This document shows positions 37,154 through 45,117 of a stretch of 64,000 nucleotides of DNA, piece after piece. How positions within the stretch are numbered: the first letter of the stretch is position 1; the number at the start of each line of letters is the position of its first letter. The DNA is taken from positions 8,122,001 through 8,186,000 of the forward strand of contig NZ_CP017157.1 in NCBI RefSeq assembly GCF_001729485.1, read 5' to 3'. A program made the position numbers and the translations under genes. Source of the stretch: Streptomyces lydicus (GTDB lineage: Bacteria > Actinomycetota > Actinomycetes > Streptomycetales > Streptomycetaceae). The notes under the pieces were generated by a model, which saw only the letters and a list, made by a program, of their open reading frames with translations, did no database searches and was not told the origin of the DNA.

Positions 37154-37170
37154 TGCAGAGACAAAGGGCG

Positions 37171-37202
37171 GAGGGTCGTGTTTCACGTGAAACACGACCC
37201 TC
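37171..37202 (-). terminator. 32-bp perfect palindrome built on parS; terminator of aminotransferase gene
   Basis: The outer arms GAGGGTCGT extend parS to a perfect 32-bp inverted repeat 11 bp past the stop of the minus-strand aminotransferase gene. This is where an intrinsic terminator is expected. Confidence 0.65.
37180..37193. other. parS site 5 (exact), inside terminator hairpin
   Basis: Exact GTTTCACGTGAAAC at the centre of the 32-bp palindrome after the aminotransferase gene. Confidence 0.95.
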
Positions 37203-37213
37203 CGCACAACGGA

Positions 37214-38359
37214 TCAGTGGGTGGCTACGGCATCCCATGCCTCGCCCGCAGCCACCGCCGCACCCTCAGCGTCCACGGACACCCCGAGTGCCCGCAGCCC
37301 GCCAGCCAGCGCCACCAACGACGCCGTGACCACCGCCCGGTCCGCGGCGCGGCCATAGTGGTTCACCCGGATCATCTCCTTGGCCAGCGTGCCCGCCGCG
37401 GCCTGTACCGGCACTGCAGCGTCGACGGCGAGCGCGGCTGTCACGATCTCCCGCGCGTCGACTCCCTCGGGGGCGCGGAGCGTCGTCGCGGCCGGCGCCG
37501 CGTCCTCGTCACGTACGACATAGGGGGTGAGCCCGCCCAGCGCCCGTACCCCGGCCCGCGTGGCGGCGGCCGCCGCCCGGTGCCGGGCGATGACCCCATC
37601 CAGGCCCTCGGCGTCGATACGGTCTGCCGCCTGTTCCAGGGCGAGCATCTCCAGCTGCGCCGGAGCGTGCGGCAGAGCGGTACGTCCGCCGTCGATCCAG
37701 CGCTCCTTCCAGTCCAGCAGCGAGAGGTACGAGCGTCGCGGAGCCTGCTCATTGGCAGCAATCCGCTCCCAGGCGCGGGCGCTGACCGATGCCACGGACA
37801 CGCCGGCGGGCCCGGCCAGTGCCTTCTGCCCGCCGATCACACAGAGGTCCACACCCCACTCATCGGTCAGCAGCGGCTCGGCACCCACCGAGGCGACCGC
37901 GTCCAGCATCAGCAGCGCACCGTGCTCCCGGACCACCTCGGCGATGGCCGCAACGGGATTGGTGTTCCCGGTAGCCGCCTCCGCGTGCACCAGGCTCACG
38001 AAATCGATCTCGGGATGCTCACGCAGTGCGTCCGCCACCTGCTGCGGGTCCACCGCACCCGTGAACGGTGCGCTGAGGGTGATCACCTCGGCCCCGCACG
38101 ACCGCAGCCAACCGCCGAAGGTCTCGCCGTACGGCCCGGTGATGATGTTCAGCGCGGTGCTGCCGGGCCGTACGGCCGAGCGGATACACGCCTCCAGCGG
38201 CAGCAGCGCCTCGCCCTGCATCGCCACGACATCGCAGCGGGTGCGCATCAGCGCGGCCACCTTGTCCTCGATCTGCGCGAAGCGGGCCGCGGTGAGCGGC
38301 GGCAGGTCGAGCAGGTCCGGGGCAGCGGAGTTCGCGGTGGGGTCAGACACAGCAGTCAC
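37214..38359 (-). CDS. Alanine-glyoxylate-type (class V) aminotransferase
   Basis: A 381-residue PLP enzyme of the small-subunit class V aminotransferase family. It has TALNIITGPYGETFGGWL, the aspartate in LLMLDAVASVGAEPLLTDEWGVD and the lysine in CVIGGQKALAGPAGVS that forms the Schiff base (near 185). Candidate reactions are serine/alanine-glyoxylate or -pyruvate transamination; substrate not certain. The GTG at 38359 has GGAAGG upstream. It is followed by its parS-containing terminator. Confidence 0.87.
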   Translation of the reverse strand: MTAVSDPTANSAAPDLLDLPPLTAARFAQIEDKVAALMRTRCDVVAMQGEALLPLEACIRSAVRPGSTALNIITGPYGETFGGWLRSCGAEVITLSAPFTGAVDPQQVADALREHPEIDFVSLVHAEAATGNTNPVAAIAEVVREHGALLMLDAVASVGAEPLLTDEWGVDLCVIGGQKALAGPAGVSVASVSARAWERIAANEQAPRRSYLSLLDWKERWIDGGRTALPHAPAQLEMLALEQAADRIDAEGLDGVIARHRAAAAATRAGVRALGGLTPYVVRDEDAAPAATTLRAPEGVDAREIVTAALAVDAAVPVQAAAGTLAKEMIRVNHYGRAADRAVVTASLVALAGGLRALGVSVDAEGAAVAAGEAWDAVATH

Positions 38360-38473
38360 CAGGGCCTTCCAGCGGTAGCGAGCCGCCTCGGCGCGGCTCC
38401 TGACGTCTGGCCTCGACTGTACGTCCGACCGCCGAGCCGCTGCCGTACGGGCCCGGTCACAGCCTGAGCGGGC

Positions 38474-39937
38474 TCACGGCCGCCAGCCACCCGGGTCCAC
38501 CCCGCCCGGTACCGGCGCCGTCGGCTCGTACGGCCCGCGGGTGAACACGAAGGTGCCGAGGTCCAGATGGCTGACCGAGCCGTCCCGCTCCCGCACCACC
38601 CGCATTGTCTCGCCCTCGTAATAGCCGTTCAGTCCGGTCCAGGTGCCGTCCTCCTCGGCCCGGAACCGGGAGGAGCGGCCCTGCCCCGACAGCGGCGTGA
38701 GCTCCAGCGCGCGCTCCGCGCGCAGCCGGAGCACGTGGGGGTTCGCGCCCCAGTACCAGGGCCCGGTCAGCGCCAGCAGCTCCGGATCGAGCGGTCCGGG
38801 CTGCGGGCGCCAGGGCTCGGGGATCCGGGGTTCGTGCTCGCTGACGATTCCGGCGAGATCGATGGCAATCGCCGAGACAGCCGGCCCCGATGTGCAGTTG
38901 GCGAGCACGATGCCGGCGACATCCTCCTCCGCATCCGCCCACAGCGACGCCAGGAAGCCGGGCATCGAGCCGGAGTGCCCGAACAACGGGCGCCCTTCAC
39001 GCCGTAGGAGCTGGAGCCCGAGCCCGTACCCCGACTGTCCGGCGGACTCCTCCGGCGGCACGGCCGGCCTCCGCATCTCGGCCAGGCTCGATGCGCTCAG
39101 CACCCGCTCGTCGCCCCGCAGCAGAAACGCCGCCCAGCGGCACAGGTCCTCCAGCGTCGACCACAGCTGCCCCGCGGGGGCCATCAGCCCGGTGTCCTGC
39201 GCCGGTTCCGGCAGCATCACATCGGCCCACGGATGCACCGCCCAGCCACCGGCGTGCGGCGTCTCGGGCTCCAGCGTCGTACGCCCCATGCCCAGCGGTT
39301 CCAGTACTTCGCGGCGCAGCACCTCGTTCCACGGCACACCGCCACGCACCCGTTCGACCAGCGCTCCGAGCAGCGCATATCCGGGGTTGGAGTAGTGGTG
39401 CCACCGGCCTACGGGGAGCCGCTGCGGGCGTTCGCCGAAGAGGTCTGCCGGCTCCGGGCGCAGTGTGCCAGGCGTCCGCTCCCACCAGGGCCCACCTGTT
39501 TCCGCCGCCAGCCCGGCACTGTGCGCGAGGAGTTGAGCGACCGTGGCGTCCGGAACCGGGGTGCCCTCCAGGTGCTTGCCGACCGGGTCCGCCAGCCGCA
39601 GCAGCCCCTCGTCCCGCAACCGCATCACCAGCACGGCGACGAAGGTCTTGGTGAGGGAGCCGATCCGGTACTGCACATCGGGGTGTGGGACCTCCCCCTC
39701 GACCGAACTCCGGGCGCCGGTCCACACCGCACGTCCGTCCCGGACGACCGCTCCCATCATCGAAGGCGCCCGCCCTTCGGCCTGGCCACCCGCCAGCCGC
39801 CGCAGCAGCGCCCGCCGCGTCTGGGGCAGCAACTCCGCGAACTCCGCGGGTGTATCGAAGGGCACCGGCGCCCGGCCGGCCGATTCCGGCGTGCTCGCCC
39901 CGGCGTCAAGGGAATCCGCGGACTGGGTGGTGGTCAT
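38474..39937 (-). CDS. Class C beta-lactamase-like serine hydrolase
   Basis: A 487-residue cytoplasmic-looking protein of the serine beta-lactamase-like family. It carries SxxK as SLTK (Ser94), YxN as YSN (Tyr182) and a late HSG triad (FGHSGSMPG). No signal peptide is evident, so an esterase or peptidase role on an internal substrate is more likely than antibiotic resistance. The C-terminal 130 residues form the extra beta-rich domain typical of these hydrolases. The ATG at 39937 has GAGGAG upstream. Confidence 0.87.
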   Translation of the reverse strand: MTTTQSADSLDAGASTPESAGRAPVPFDTPAEFAELLPQTRRALLRRLAGGQAEGRAPSMMGAVVRDGRAVWTGARSSVEGEVPHPDVQYRIGSLTKTFVAVLVMRLRDEGLLRLADPVGKHLEGTPVPDATVAQLLAHSAGLAAETGGPWWERTPGTLRPEPADLFGERPQRLPVGRWHHYSNPGYALLGALVERVRGGVPWNEVLRREVLEPLGMGRTTLEPETPHAGGWAVHPWADVMLPEPAQDTGLMAPAGQLWSTLEDLCRWAAFLLRGDERVLSASSLAEMRRPAVPPEESAGQSGYGLGLQLLRREGRPLFGHSGSMPGFLASLWADAEEDVAGIVLANCTSGPAVSAIAIDLAGIVSEHEPRIPEPWRPQPGPLDPELLALTGPWYWGANPHVLRLRAERALELTPLSGQGRSSRFRAEEDGTWTGLNGYYEGETMRVVRERDGSVSHLDLGTFVFTRGPYEPTAPVPGGVDPGGWRP

Positions 39938-40041
39938 GGCGCTCCTCAGCAGATTCGACTCGGCCGATCCCGTGCAGGCGAACAGCTTCGCGCTTCCCGC
40001 TCCGCCGATCCACCCCAGCCGCCTCGCAAGAAACATCGCCC

Positions 40042-40767
40042 TCAGCCGTGCGATACCGCCCCGATCACCACCTCCAACTCGGCCTGTTCGTCCTGCGGCA
40101 AACAGCGTGCGGCATGCACCATGTGCAGCGCGGTACGCAGCCGCATACGGTCCTCCTCCCTGCCGAGGTAGCCGAGATAGGCCGGGAGCGTCAGCCCCAG
40201 CGCCTTGAGGTCGGGCCGCGCGCACCATCGCGTGAACAGTTCCCGGAGGCGTGCGTCCACCCCCTCGTCGAGGAGCCGGGGCGGCACGTCCAGGCGCGCG
40301 GTGTCGCCCGCCTCGGCCACCGCGGAGGCAGTGCTCCGCAATCCTTCCGCGATCGCGAAGCGGTTCCAGTCCCCGTACTGCCCCTCGAAGGCGTCGCTCA
40401 CCCTGTCCGCTGCCCGCACGAAATACGCATGCGCCAGGGCCGGTTGGCCCAGCTGTCGGCAGGCATGCCCCATGTTCACGTACAGCGACGGATAGAAGCC
40501 CCGCACCCGCTCGTCACCGACGCGGTCCGCGCGGTCCAGGCATTCCTGGTTCCAGCGCAGCGTGTCCTCGGGCGACCTCTGGTGGCGTGCGAGGTAGTGG
40601 GCGGCGATGCACGCCTCATAGTCATCCGTGGCGGTGTCCCAGGCCCGTTGGAAGAGTTCGAGTGCCGCCTCGGCCCGTCCCTCCGCCTCGGCCTGCATCC
40701 CTTCCACGCACAGCCGCACCACCGGCAGTTCCGGATTCACCGGCACGCTCCTCTCCTCCGCCCTCAT
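40042..40767 (-). CDS. Tetratricopeptide-like helical protein
   Basis: A 241-residue helical protein. The pattern of paired helices (EGMQAEAEGRAEAALELFQRAW, then DYEACIAAHYLARH, then MGHACRQLGQPALAHAYFVRAADRV) resembles tetratricopeptide repeats. No catalytic motif was found. It starts 3 bp after the MerR/clamp gene stop, so the two are an operon and probably work together; its partner could be the clamp-like domain or DNA. Family and function are uncertain. Confidence 0.7.
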   Translation of the reverse strand: MRAEERSVPVNPELPVVRLCVEGMQAEAEGRAEAALELFQRAWDTATDDYEACIAAHYLARHQRSPEDTLRWNQECLDRADRVGDERVRGFYPSLYVNMGHACRQLGQPALAHAYFVRAADRVSDAFEGQYGDWNRFAIAEGLRSTASAVAEAGDTARLDVPPRLLDEGVDARLRELFTRWCARPDLKALGLTLPAYLGYLGREEDRMRLRTALHMVHAARCLPQDEQAELEVVIGAVSHG

Positions 40768-40770
40768 GCG

Positions 40771-42015
40771 TCAGTCCTCGGTCCCACTGCGGCGCACCGG
40801 CATCACCAACGTCGTAAAGCTCCCCTGGTCGGCGGAGCGCACCACGACGGGACCCTCCACCGATGCGATCTCCAGCAACACATCCGGCCCCACTCCCGCC
40901 TCCAGCGCGGGCAGGAGCACCGCCGGGTCGAAGGCGATACACAGCCCGGGCCCCTCGGCGATGAGGCGTAGCCGCACGGGCTCGCGTCCGCCGCCCGACA
41001 CCGTCAGCGTCGGCTCGGCGGGTGCACGGGGCGCTGTTTCACGTGAAACCTCGGCGGCTGCACCGAGTGCGGTTTCACGTGAATCCAAGCCCTTGTCACA
41101 ACCGCCCTCAGCGCCCTCGCCGTCGCCCGTGCCACCTCCGGCCACCGACAACGACACCGCTCCCGCCCGCCCGGCCACCGCCTCCCGCAGCGCCTCCCGG
41201 TCGACGATCAACCGGTGCCGGCCTGCCTCCAGTCCCTCCAACATCAGCCGGTAGTCCGGAAACGCCGCTGCCTCCGCGCCACCACCACGACCAGCGGCAC
41301 GTCCAGCCGGCACCTCTCGCTCCTCGGCCCCGCTCCGCAAGCGGATCCGCGCTTCGTCCCCCGCGCACTCCAGCTCGACCGTTCGCTGTCGTACGGCCCA
41401 CTGCGCCAGGCTCCGGGCCGCCTCCCCATCGATCAGAACTCGCCGTGGTCCACCCGCGAACTGCGTCGGCCGCAGCACCCGCACGGCCAGCCGATAGCGG
41501 TCCGTGGCCACCAACCGCAGCTCGCCCGCACTGAGTTCGAGCAGCACCTGGCCGAGCACGGGGTGACGCTCCCGGGCCTTGCCGGTCGCGGCCGCCGGCG
41601 CCACCTGCCGCACCGCGCTGGCGAGTTCGGCGCCGCCGACCCGCGCCCGCACCCAGCCCCCGTGGTACCCCGCATCTCCTGGTGCCTCCGACAGGAGCCG
41701 TTCCACGACTGCCCGTGCCTCCGCCTCGTGCCGCCGCATCCGCTCCAGATGAGCCCGCAGCACTCCGTGTGCGGCGTCCTCGGGCCCGTCCAGCACCACC
41801 GCGACGTCCACCAGCGGCAGCCCCGCCTCCCGCAACTGCCTCAGCCGCACCGCCCGAGCCGCCTGCGCGGCTCCGTAACGCCGGTATCCCGTCACACCGT
41901 CCACCCGGGCCGGCCGCAGCACCCCGCAGTCGTCGTAGAACCGCAGGGCGCTCGGTGTCAGCCCCACCCGCCGCGCAAAGGTGCCGATGCTCAACAGGTC
42001 TCCGCTGTCGTCCAT
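40771..42015 (-). CDS. MerR-family regulator fused to a DNA polymerase III beta-like region
   Basis: A 414-residue fusion. The N-terminal ~75 residues are a MerR winged helix (LLSIGTFARRVGLTPSALRFYDDCGVLRPARVDGVTGYRRY). From about 130 onward the protein resembles sliding-clamp modules: GELRLVATDRYRLAVRVLRP (second clamp domain pattern) and the last module ending FDPAVLLPALEAG...VVVRSADQGSFTTLVMPVR, very like the DnaN C-terminus. A Gly/Glu linker (about 300-335) is encoded partly by two parS sites. The start ATG 42015 has a MerR-type palindrome 17-33 bp upstream. The clamp-like part may sense a DNA structure or ligand; its function is unknown. Confidence 0.8.
   Translation of the reverse strand: MDDSGDLLSIGTFARRVGLTPSALRFYDDCGVLRPARVDGVTGYRRYGAAQAARAVRLRQLREAGLPLVDVAVVLDGPEDAAHGVLRAHLERMRRHEAEARAVVERLLSEAPGDAGYHGGWVRARVGGAELASAVRQVAPAAATGKARERHPVLGQVLLELSAGELRLVATDRYRLAVRVLRPTQFAGGPRRVLIDGEAARSLAQWAVRQRTVELECAGDEARIRLRSGAEEREVPAGRAAGRGGGAEAAAFPDYRLMLEGLEAGRHRLIVDREALREAVAGRAGAVSLSVAGGGTGDGEGAEGGCDKGLDSRETALGAAAEVSRETAPRAPAEPTLTVSGGGREPVRLRLIAEGPGLCIAFDPAVLLPALEAGVGPDVLLEIASVEGPVVVRSADQGSFTTLVMPVRRSGTED
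41036..41049. other. parS site 6 (exact), inside MerR/clamp coding region
   Basis: Exact GTTTCACGTGAAAC in the coding sequence, read on the minus strand as VSRET in the linker. Confidence 0.95.
41072..41085. other. parS site 6b (one mismatch), inside MerR/clamp coding region
   Basis: GTTTCACGTGAATC, one mismatch (A to T at position 13), 36 bp centre to centre from the exact site. Encodes DSRET. Confidence 0.75.
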
Positions 42016-42373
42016 GGACGTGAGTCTGAAGCTTCAACCCACCTGAAGGTCAACGCCGGCAGCCCACCCGCCGAGTGAGCGAAGCTGAGCCGATGACGCG
42101 TGGTGCCCGCGGCCAGAAACCGATCGCCACCGCAGACGAGGCCGAGCCGGCCGGACGCGACGGCCTCACCGTGGGCCGCACGGCCACGCTCGTCGGGTCA
42201 GCGTGAAGACCCATGAGAATGAGGGCACCCCGGGTGCCGGGCGCGGACGACTCGTTGTGCTCCGCCGGATCCAGGGCCTGCCGCAGTGCCCGCCCACGGG
42301 CCCGTACCCGCACGATTCCGCCGACGGTGAAGACCGGTCCGAACGGGTTCGACAATCACTACAGTCCAGCCTC
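42016..42373. promoter_or_regulatory. Divergent promoter region of MerR/clamp and DLH-like genes
   Basis: 358 bp. The MerR palindrome is at 42032-42048. I see nothing gene-like in 42060-42373, although a small frame in the plus direction runs into the DLH-like gene without family features. Confidence 0.5.
42031..42053 (-). promoter_or_regulatory. MerR-type promoter/operator
   Basis: On the minus strand a TTGACC -35 element is followed by the palindrome CTTCAGGTGGGTTGAAG (arms 42032-42036 and 42044-42048) and, 19 bp from the -35, a weak -10 (CAGACT). A palindrome in a long 19-bp spacer is the classic arrangement for MerR-type activators, here in autoregulation. Confidence 0.65.
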
Positions 42374-43099
42374 ATGACGACGGTTACCACGCGTACGGTC
42401 GAATACCCGGCCGACGGCCTGACGATGATCGGGCACCTCGCACTCCCCGCCGGTGTCGACCGCCGGCCCGCAGTCCTGGTCGGGCCCGAGGGGCTGGGGC
42501 TCAGCGACGTCGAGCGCCGTCGAGCCGATGCCCTGGCTGAGTTGGGATACGTGGCGCTGGCCTTCGATCTCCACGGCGGGCGCTGTCTGGAGGACCCCGA
42601 GGAGATGCTGGCCCGTTGCATGCCGCTGCTGGCCGACCCCGACCGGATGCGGGGTATCGGCCACGCAGCGCTCGACGTGTTGCGAGCCGAACCGCGGGCC
42701 GATCCCGACCGGATGGCCGCCGTCGGCTACGGCACCGGGGGCGCCATCGCGCTGGAACTCGGACGTGACGGTGTCGATCTGCGCGCGATCGGGACGGTCA
42801 ACGCGCTGACCACGGGCCGGCCGGGCGAGGCGGCGCGCATTCGGTGCCCGGTGTGGGCCGGAGTCGGGTCGGAAGACCCGATCATGCCGCCCGCGCAACG
42901 GGACGCGTTCACCGCCGAGATGCAGGCCGCGGGCGTCGACTGGCGCCTCGCGGTCTACGGCGGCGCGCTGCACGCCTTCCACCACCCACCGGTCGACCAC
43001 ACCGTGCGCCCCGGCGTCGGCTACCACCCACGGCACGCCCAGCGGGCCTGGCGCGACATCGTCGATCTGCTCGCCGAGTGCCTGCCCGTAACGGAGTGA
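42374..43099 (+). CDS. Dienelactone-hydrolase-like alpha/beta hydrolase lacking its nucleophile
   Basis: A 241-residue alpha/beta-hydrolase fold protein similar to dienelactone hydrolase (DGLTMIGHLALPAGVDRRPAVLVGPEGLGLSD at the N-terminus). The acid region VGSEDPIMPP and the histidine in GGALHAFHHPP are present, but the nucleophile elbow reads VGYGTGGAIALEL, with Gly where Cys or Ser should be. It may be inactive, bind a ligand, or use another residue. The ATG at 42374 begins MTTVTTRTVEYPADG. It converges on dnaB. Confidence 0.82.
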   Translation: MTTVTTRTVEYPADGLTMIGHLALPAGVDRRPAVLVGPEGLGLSDVERRRADALAELGYVALAFDLHGGRCLEDPEEMLARCMPLLADPDRMRGIGHAALDVLRAEPRADPDRMAAVGYGTGGAIALELGRDGVDLRAIGTVNALTTGRPGEAARIRCPVWAGVGSEDPIMPPAQRDAFTAEMQAAGVDWRLAVYGGALHAFHHPPVDHTVRPGVGYHPRHAQRAWRDIVDLLAECLPVTE

Positions 43100-43151
43100 G
43101 CCGGAGCGTCGGGACTGCCGCCGACATGGCGCGACAGCGGAGAAGGGGACA

Positions 43152-43168
43152 CGGGGCCTGAGGCCCCG
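43152..43168. terminator. Terminator hairpin between DLH-like gene and dnaB
   Basis: Perfect 7-bp stem CGGGGCC/GGCCCCG around a 3-base loop (TGA), between two convergent stop codons. Confidence 0.55.
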
Positions 43169-43180
43169 CACGGGCCCCGC

Positions 43181-44659
43181 TCAGGTCTGCGCCATGTCCA
43201 CGAATCGAGAGTAGTGGCCCTGGAACGCGACGGTGATCGTCGCCGTGGGGCCGTTACGGTGCTTGGCCACGATCAGGTCGGCCTCGCCCGCGCGCGGGGA
43301 CTCCTTCTCGTAGGCGTCCTCGCGGTGCAGCAGGATGACCATGTCCGCGTCCTGCTCGATGGAGCCGGATTCACGGAGGTCCGAGACCATCGGCTTCTTG
43401 TCCGTGCGCTGTTCCGGGCCACGGTTCAGCTGGGAGAGCGCGATGACCGGCAGCTCCAGCTCCTTGGCCAGCAGCTTGAGGTTTCGGGACATGTCCGAGA
43501 CCTCCTGCTGGCGGCTCTCGGCGCGCTTGGAGCCGCCGGACTGCATCAGCTGGAGGTAGTCGATGACCACGAGCTTCAGCTCATTGCGCTGCTTGAGGCG
43601 GCGGCACTTGGCGCGGATCTCCATCATCGAGAGGTTGGGCGAGTCGTCGATGTAGAGCGGCGCGGCCGAGACATCGGGCATCCGCCGGGCCAGTCGCGTC
43701 CAGTCCTCGTCCGTCATGCTGCCGGAGCGCATGTGGTGCAGCGCGACCCGCGCCTCGGCGGACAGCAGACGCATCGCGATCTCGTTGCGCCCCATTTCCA
43801 GCGAGAAGATCACGCTCGGCAGATTGCTCTTGATCGAGCAGGCCCGTGCGAAGTCCAGCGCGAGGGTCGACTTACCCATGGCGGGACGGGCCGCGATGAC
43901 GATCATCTGGCCCGGGTGCAGGCCGTTCGTCAGGGAATCCAGGTCGGTGAAACCGGTGGGCACACCCGTCATCTGGCCCTGGCGTGAGCCGATCGCCTCG
44001 ATCTCGTCGAGCGCGCCCTCCATGATGTCGCCGAGCGGGAGGTAGTCCTCGCTGGTGCGCTGCTCGGTGACGGCGTAGATCTCCGCCTGGGCCTTGTTGA
44101 CGATCTCGTCGACGTCGCCGTCGGCGGCGTATCCCATCTGCGTGATGCGGGTGCCGGCCTCGACCAGCCTCCGGAGGACCGCGCGCTCGTGGACGATCTC
44201 GGCGTAGTACTCGGCGTTCGCGGCCGTCGGTACGGACTGGACGAGGGTGTGCAGATAGGAGGCGCCGCCCACCCGGGCCAGCTCGCCGCGCTTGGTCAGT
44301 TCGGCGGCGACAGTGATCGGGTCGGCCGGCTCGCCCTTGGCGTACAGGTCGAGGATCGCCTGATAGACCAGCTCATGGGCGGGGCGGTAGAAGTCTTCGC
44401 CCTTGAGGACCTCGACGACGTCCGCGATGGCGTCCTTCGACAGCAGCATGCCGCCGAGCACGGACTGCTCGGCGTCCAGGTCCTGCGGGGGCACCCGCTC
44501 GAAGCCGCCGGCCCACGAGCCGCCGTCCTCGTCGTCGCGCTCCGGGCGGTCGCCGCGGCCGCGGCCCTTTCCGTCACCCCGTCGGGAGCGGGCGGCGGGC
44601 AGCAGGTCACTGGGGCCGGAGCCCGCCCAAGGGTCTTCCATGGGCTCGGGAATGCTCAC
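43181..44659 (-). CDS. dnaB: Replicative DNA helicase DnaB
   Basis: A 492-residue hexameric helicase that unwinds the lagging-strand template at the fork. The first ~50 residues are an arginine/glycine-rich extension, then DnaB_N (LDAEQSVLGGMLLSKDAIADV), the linker and the RecA-like ATPase with Walker A ARPAMGKST (near 260), Walker B VVIDYLQLM and the H4 region SQLNRGPEQR. No intein. Start is the GTG at 44659 (SIPEPMEDPW) with GGAGGAGG upstream. The divergent gap to the MATE gene carries a DnaA-box cluster, suggesting control or local initiation activity. Confidence 0.97.
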   Translation of the reverse strand: MSIPEPMEDPWAGSGPSDLLPAARSRRGDGKGRGRGDRPERDDEDGGSWAGGFERVPPQDLDAEQSVLGGMLLSKDAIADVVEVLKGEDFYRPAHELVYQAILDLYAKGEPADPITVAAELTKRGELARVGGASYLHTLVQSVPTAANAEYYAEIVHERAVLRRLVEAGTRITQMGYAADGDVDEIVNKAQAEIYAVTEQRTSEDYLPLGDIMEGALDEIEAIGSRQGQMTGVPTGFTDLDSLTNGLHPGQMIVIAARPAMGKSTLALDFARACSIKSNLPSVIFSLEMGRNEIAMRLLSAEARVALHHMRSGSMTDEDWTRLARRMPDVSAAPLYIDDSPNLSMMEIRAKCRRLKQRNELKLVVIDYLQLMQSGGSKRAESRQQEVSDMSRNLKLLAKELELPVIALSQLNRGPEQRTDKKPMVSDLRESGSIEQDADMVILLHREDAYEKESPRAGEADLIVAKHRNGPTATITVAFQGHYSRFVDMAQT

Positions 44660-45117
44660 CCCGGCACCTCCTCCCGTCCGCGGCGCGGACCTTGCTGTGC
44701 TGTTCTTTCTTACGGCACAGCTCTGACAATCGAGACGCCCGACTCCGGTTACGGCGCGTCGAGTTCGGACGAGTTCTCGGACCGGAACAGGCGGCGGGTG
44801 CCGGACAACGGTAGGCCCGTGGGCACCGTCCGCCAATCTGGTTATCCACAGGCCATGTGGATGACTGCCCTACAGCTGTGGAGAACTCCCCGGATCCTGT
44901 GCACGGCACGGGGGAAACTTCTGTGGACAAGCACACAATCACCCAGCCACCAAGTCTCTGACCTGCGGTTTTCTCATCCATAGGCTGTGGGGGAGAAAAA
45001 GTTTCCCCACGGGTTCAAGATCGCGACAAACGGCGCGGAGGTGACGACTCCGCAGAGCGGAAAGTAAGGATCACTAGCGCCTTGCATCTCTTACCTGTGG
45101 AAGATTAGATTGAGTGC
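44660..45117. promoter_or_regulatory. dnaB-MATE intergenic region with DnaA boxes
   Basis: 458 bp. Contains two exact DnaA boxes and two one-mismatch boxes within 44842-44930, then an imperfect hairpin (GTGGGG at 44987 with CCCCAC ending at 45010) around an A-rich loop. It must also hold the promoters of dnaB and the MATE gene. Confidence 0.7.
44842..44930. promoter_or_regulatory. DnaA-box cluster
   Basis: TTATCCACA (44842-44850, plus), TGTGGATGA (44856-44864, one mismatch on minus), TGTGGAGAA (44877-44885, one mismatch on minus) and TGTGGACAA (44922-44930, exact TTGTCCACA on minus). The last is the preferred Streptomyces form. Confidence 0.7.

Larger units (their letters stand above)
36748..37213. 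other. Intergenic region with two parS palindromes
   Basis: 466 bp. Apart from the two parS hairpins at its right end and the TetR palindrome at its left, I see no gene. Small open frames across it have no ribosome site or family features. Confidence 0.6.

Noticed and set aside
38474..39937. Beta-lactamase resistance gene
   Set aside because: No signal peptide and an extra C-terminal domain; more likely a general serine hydrolase.
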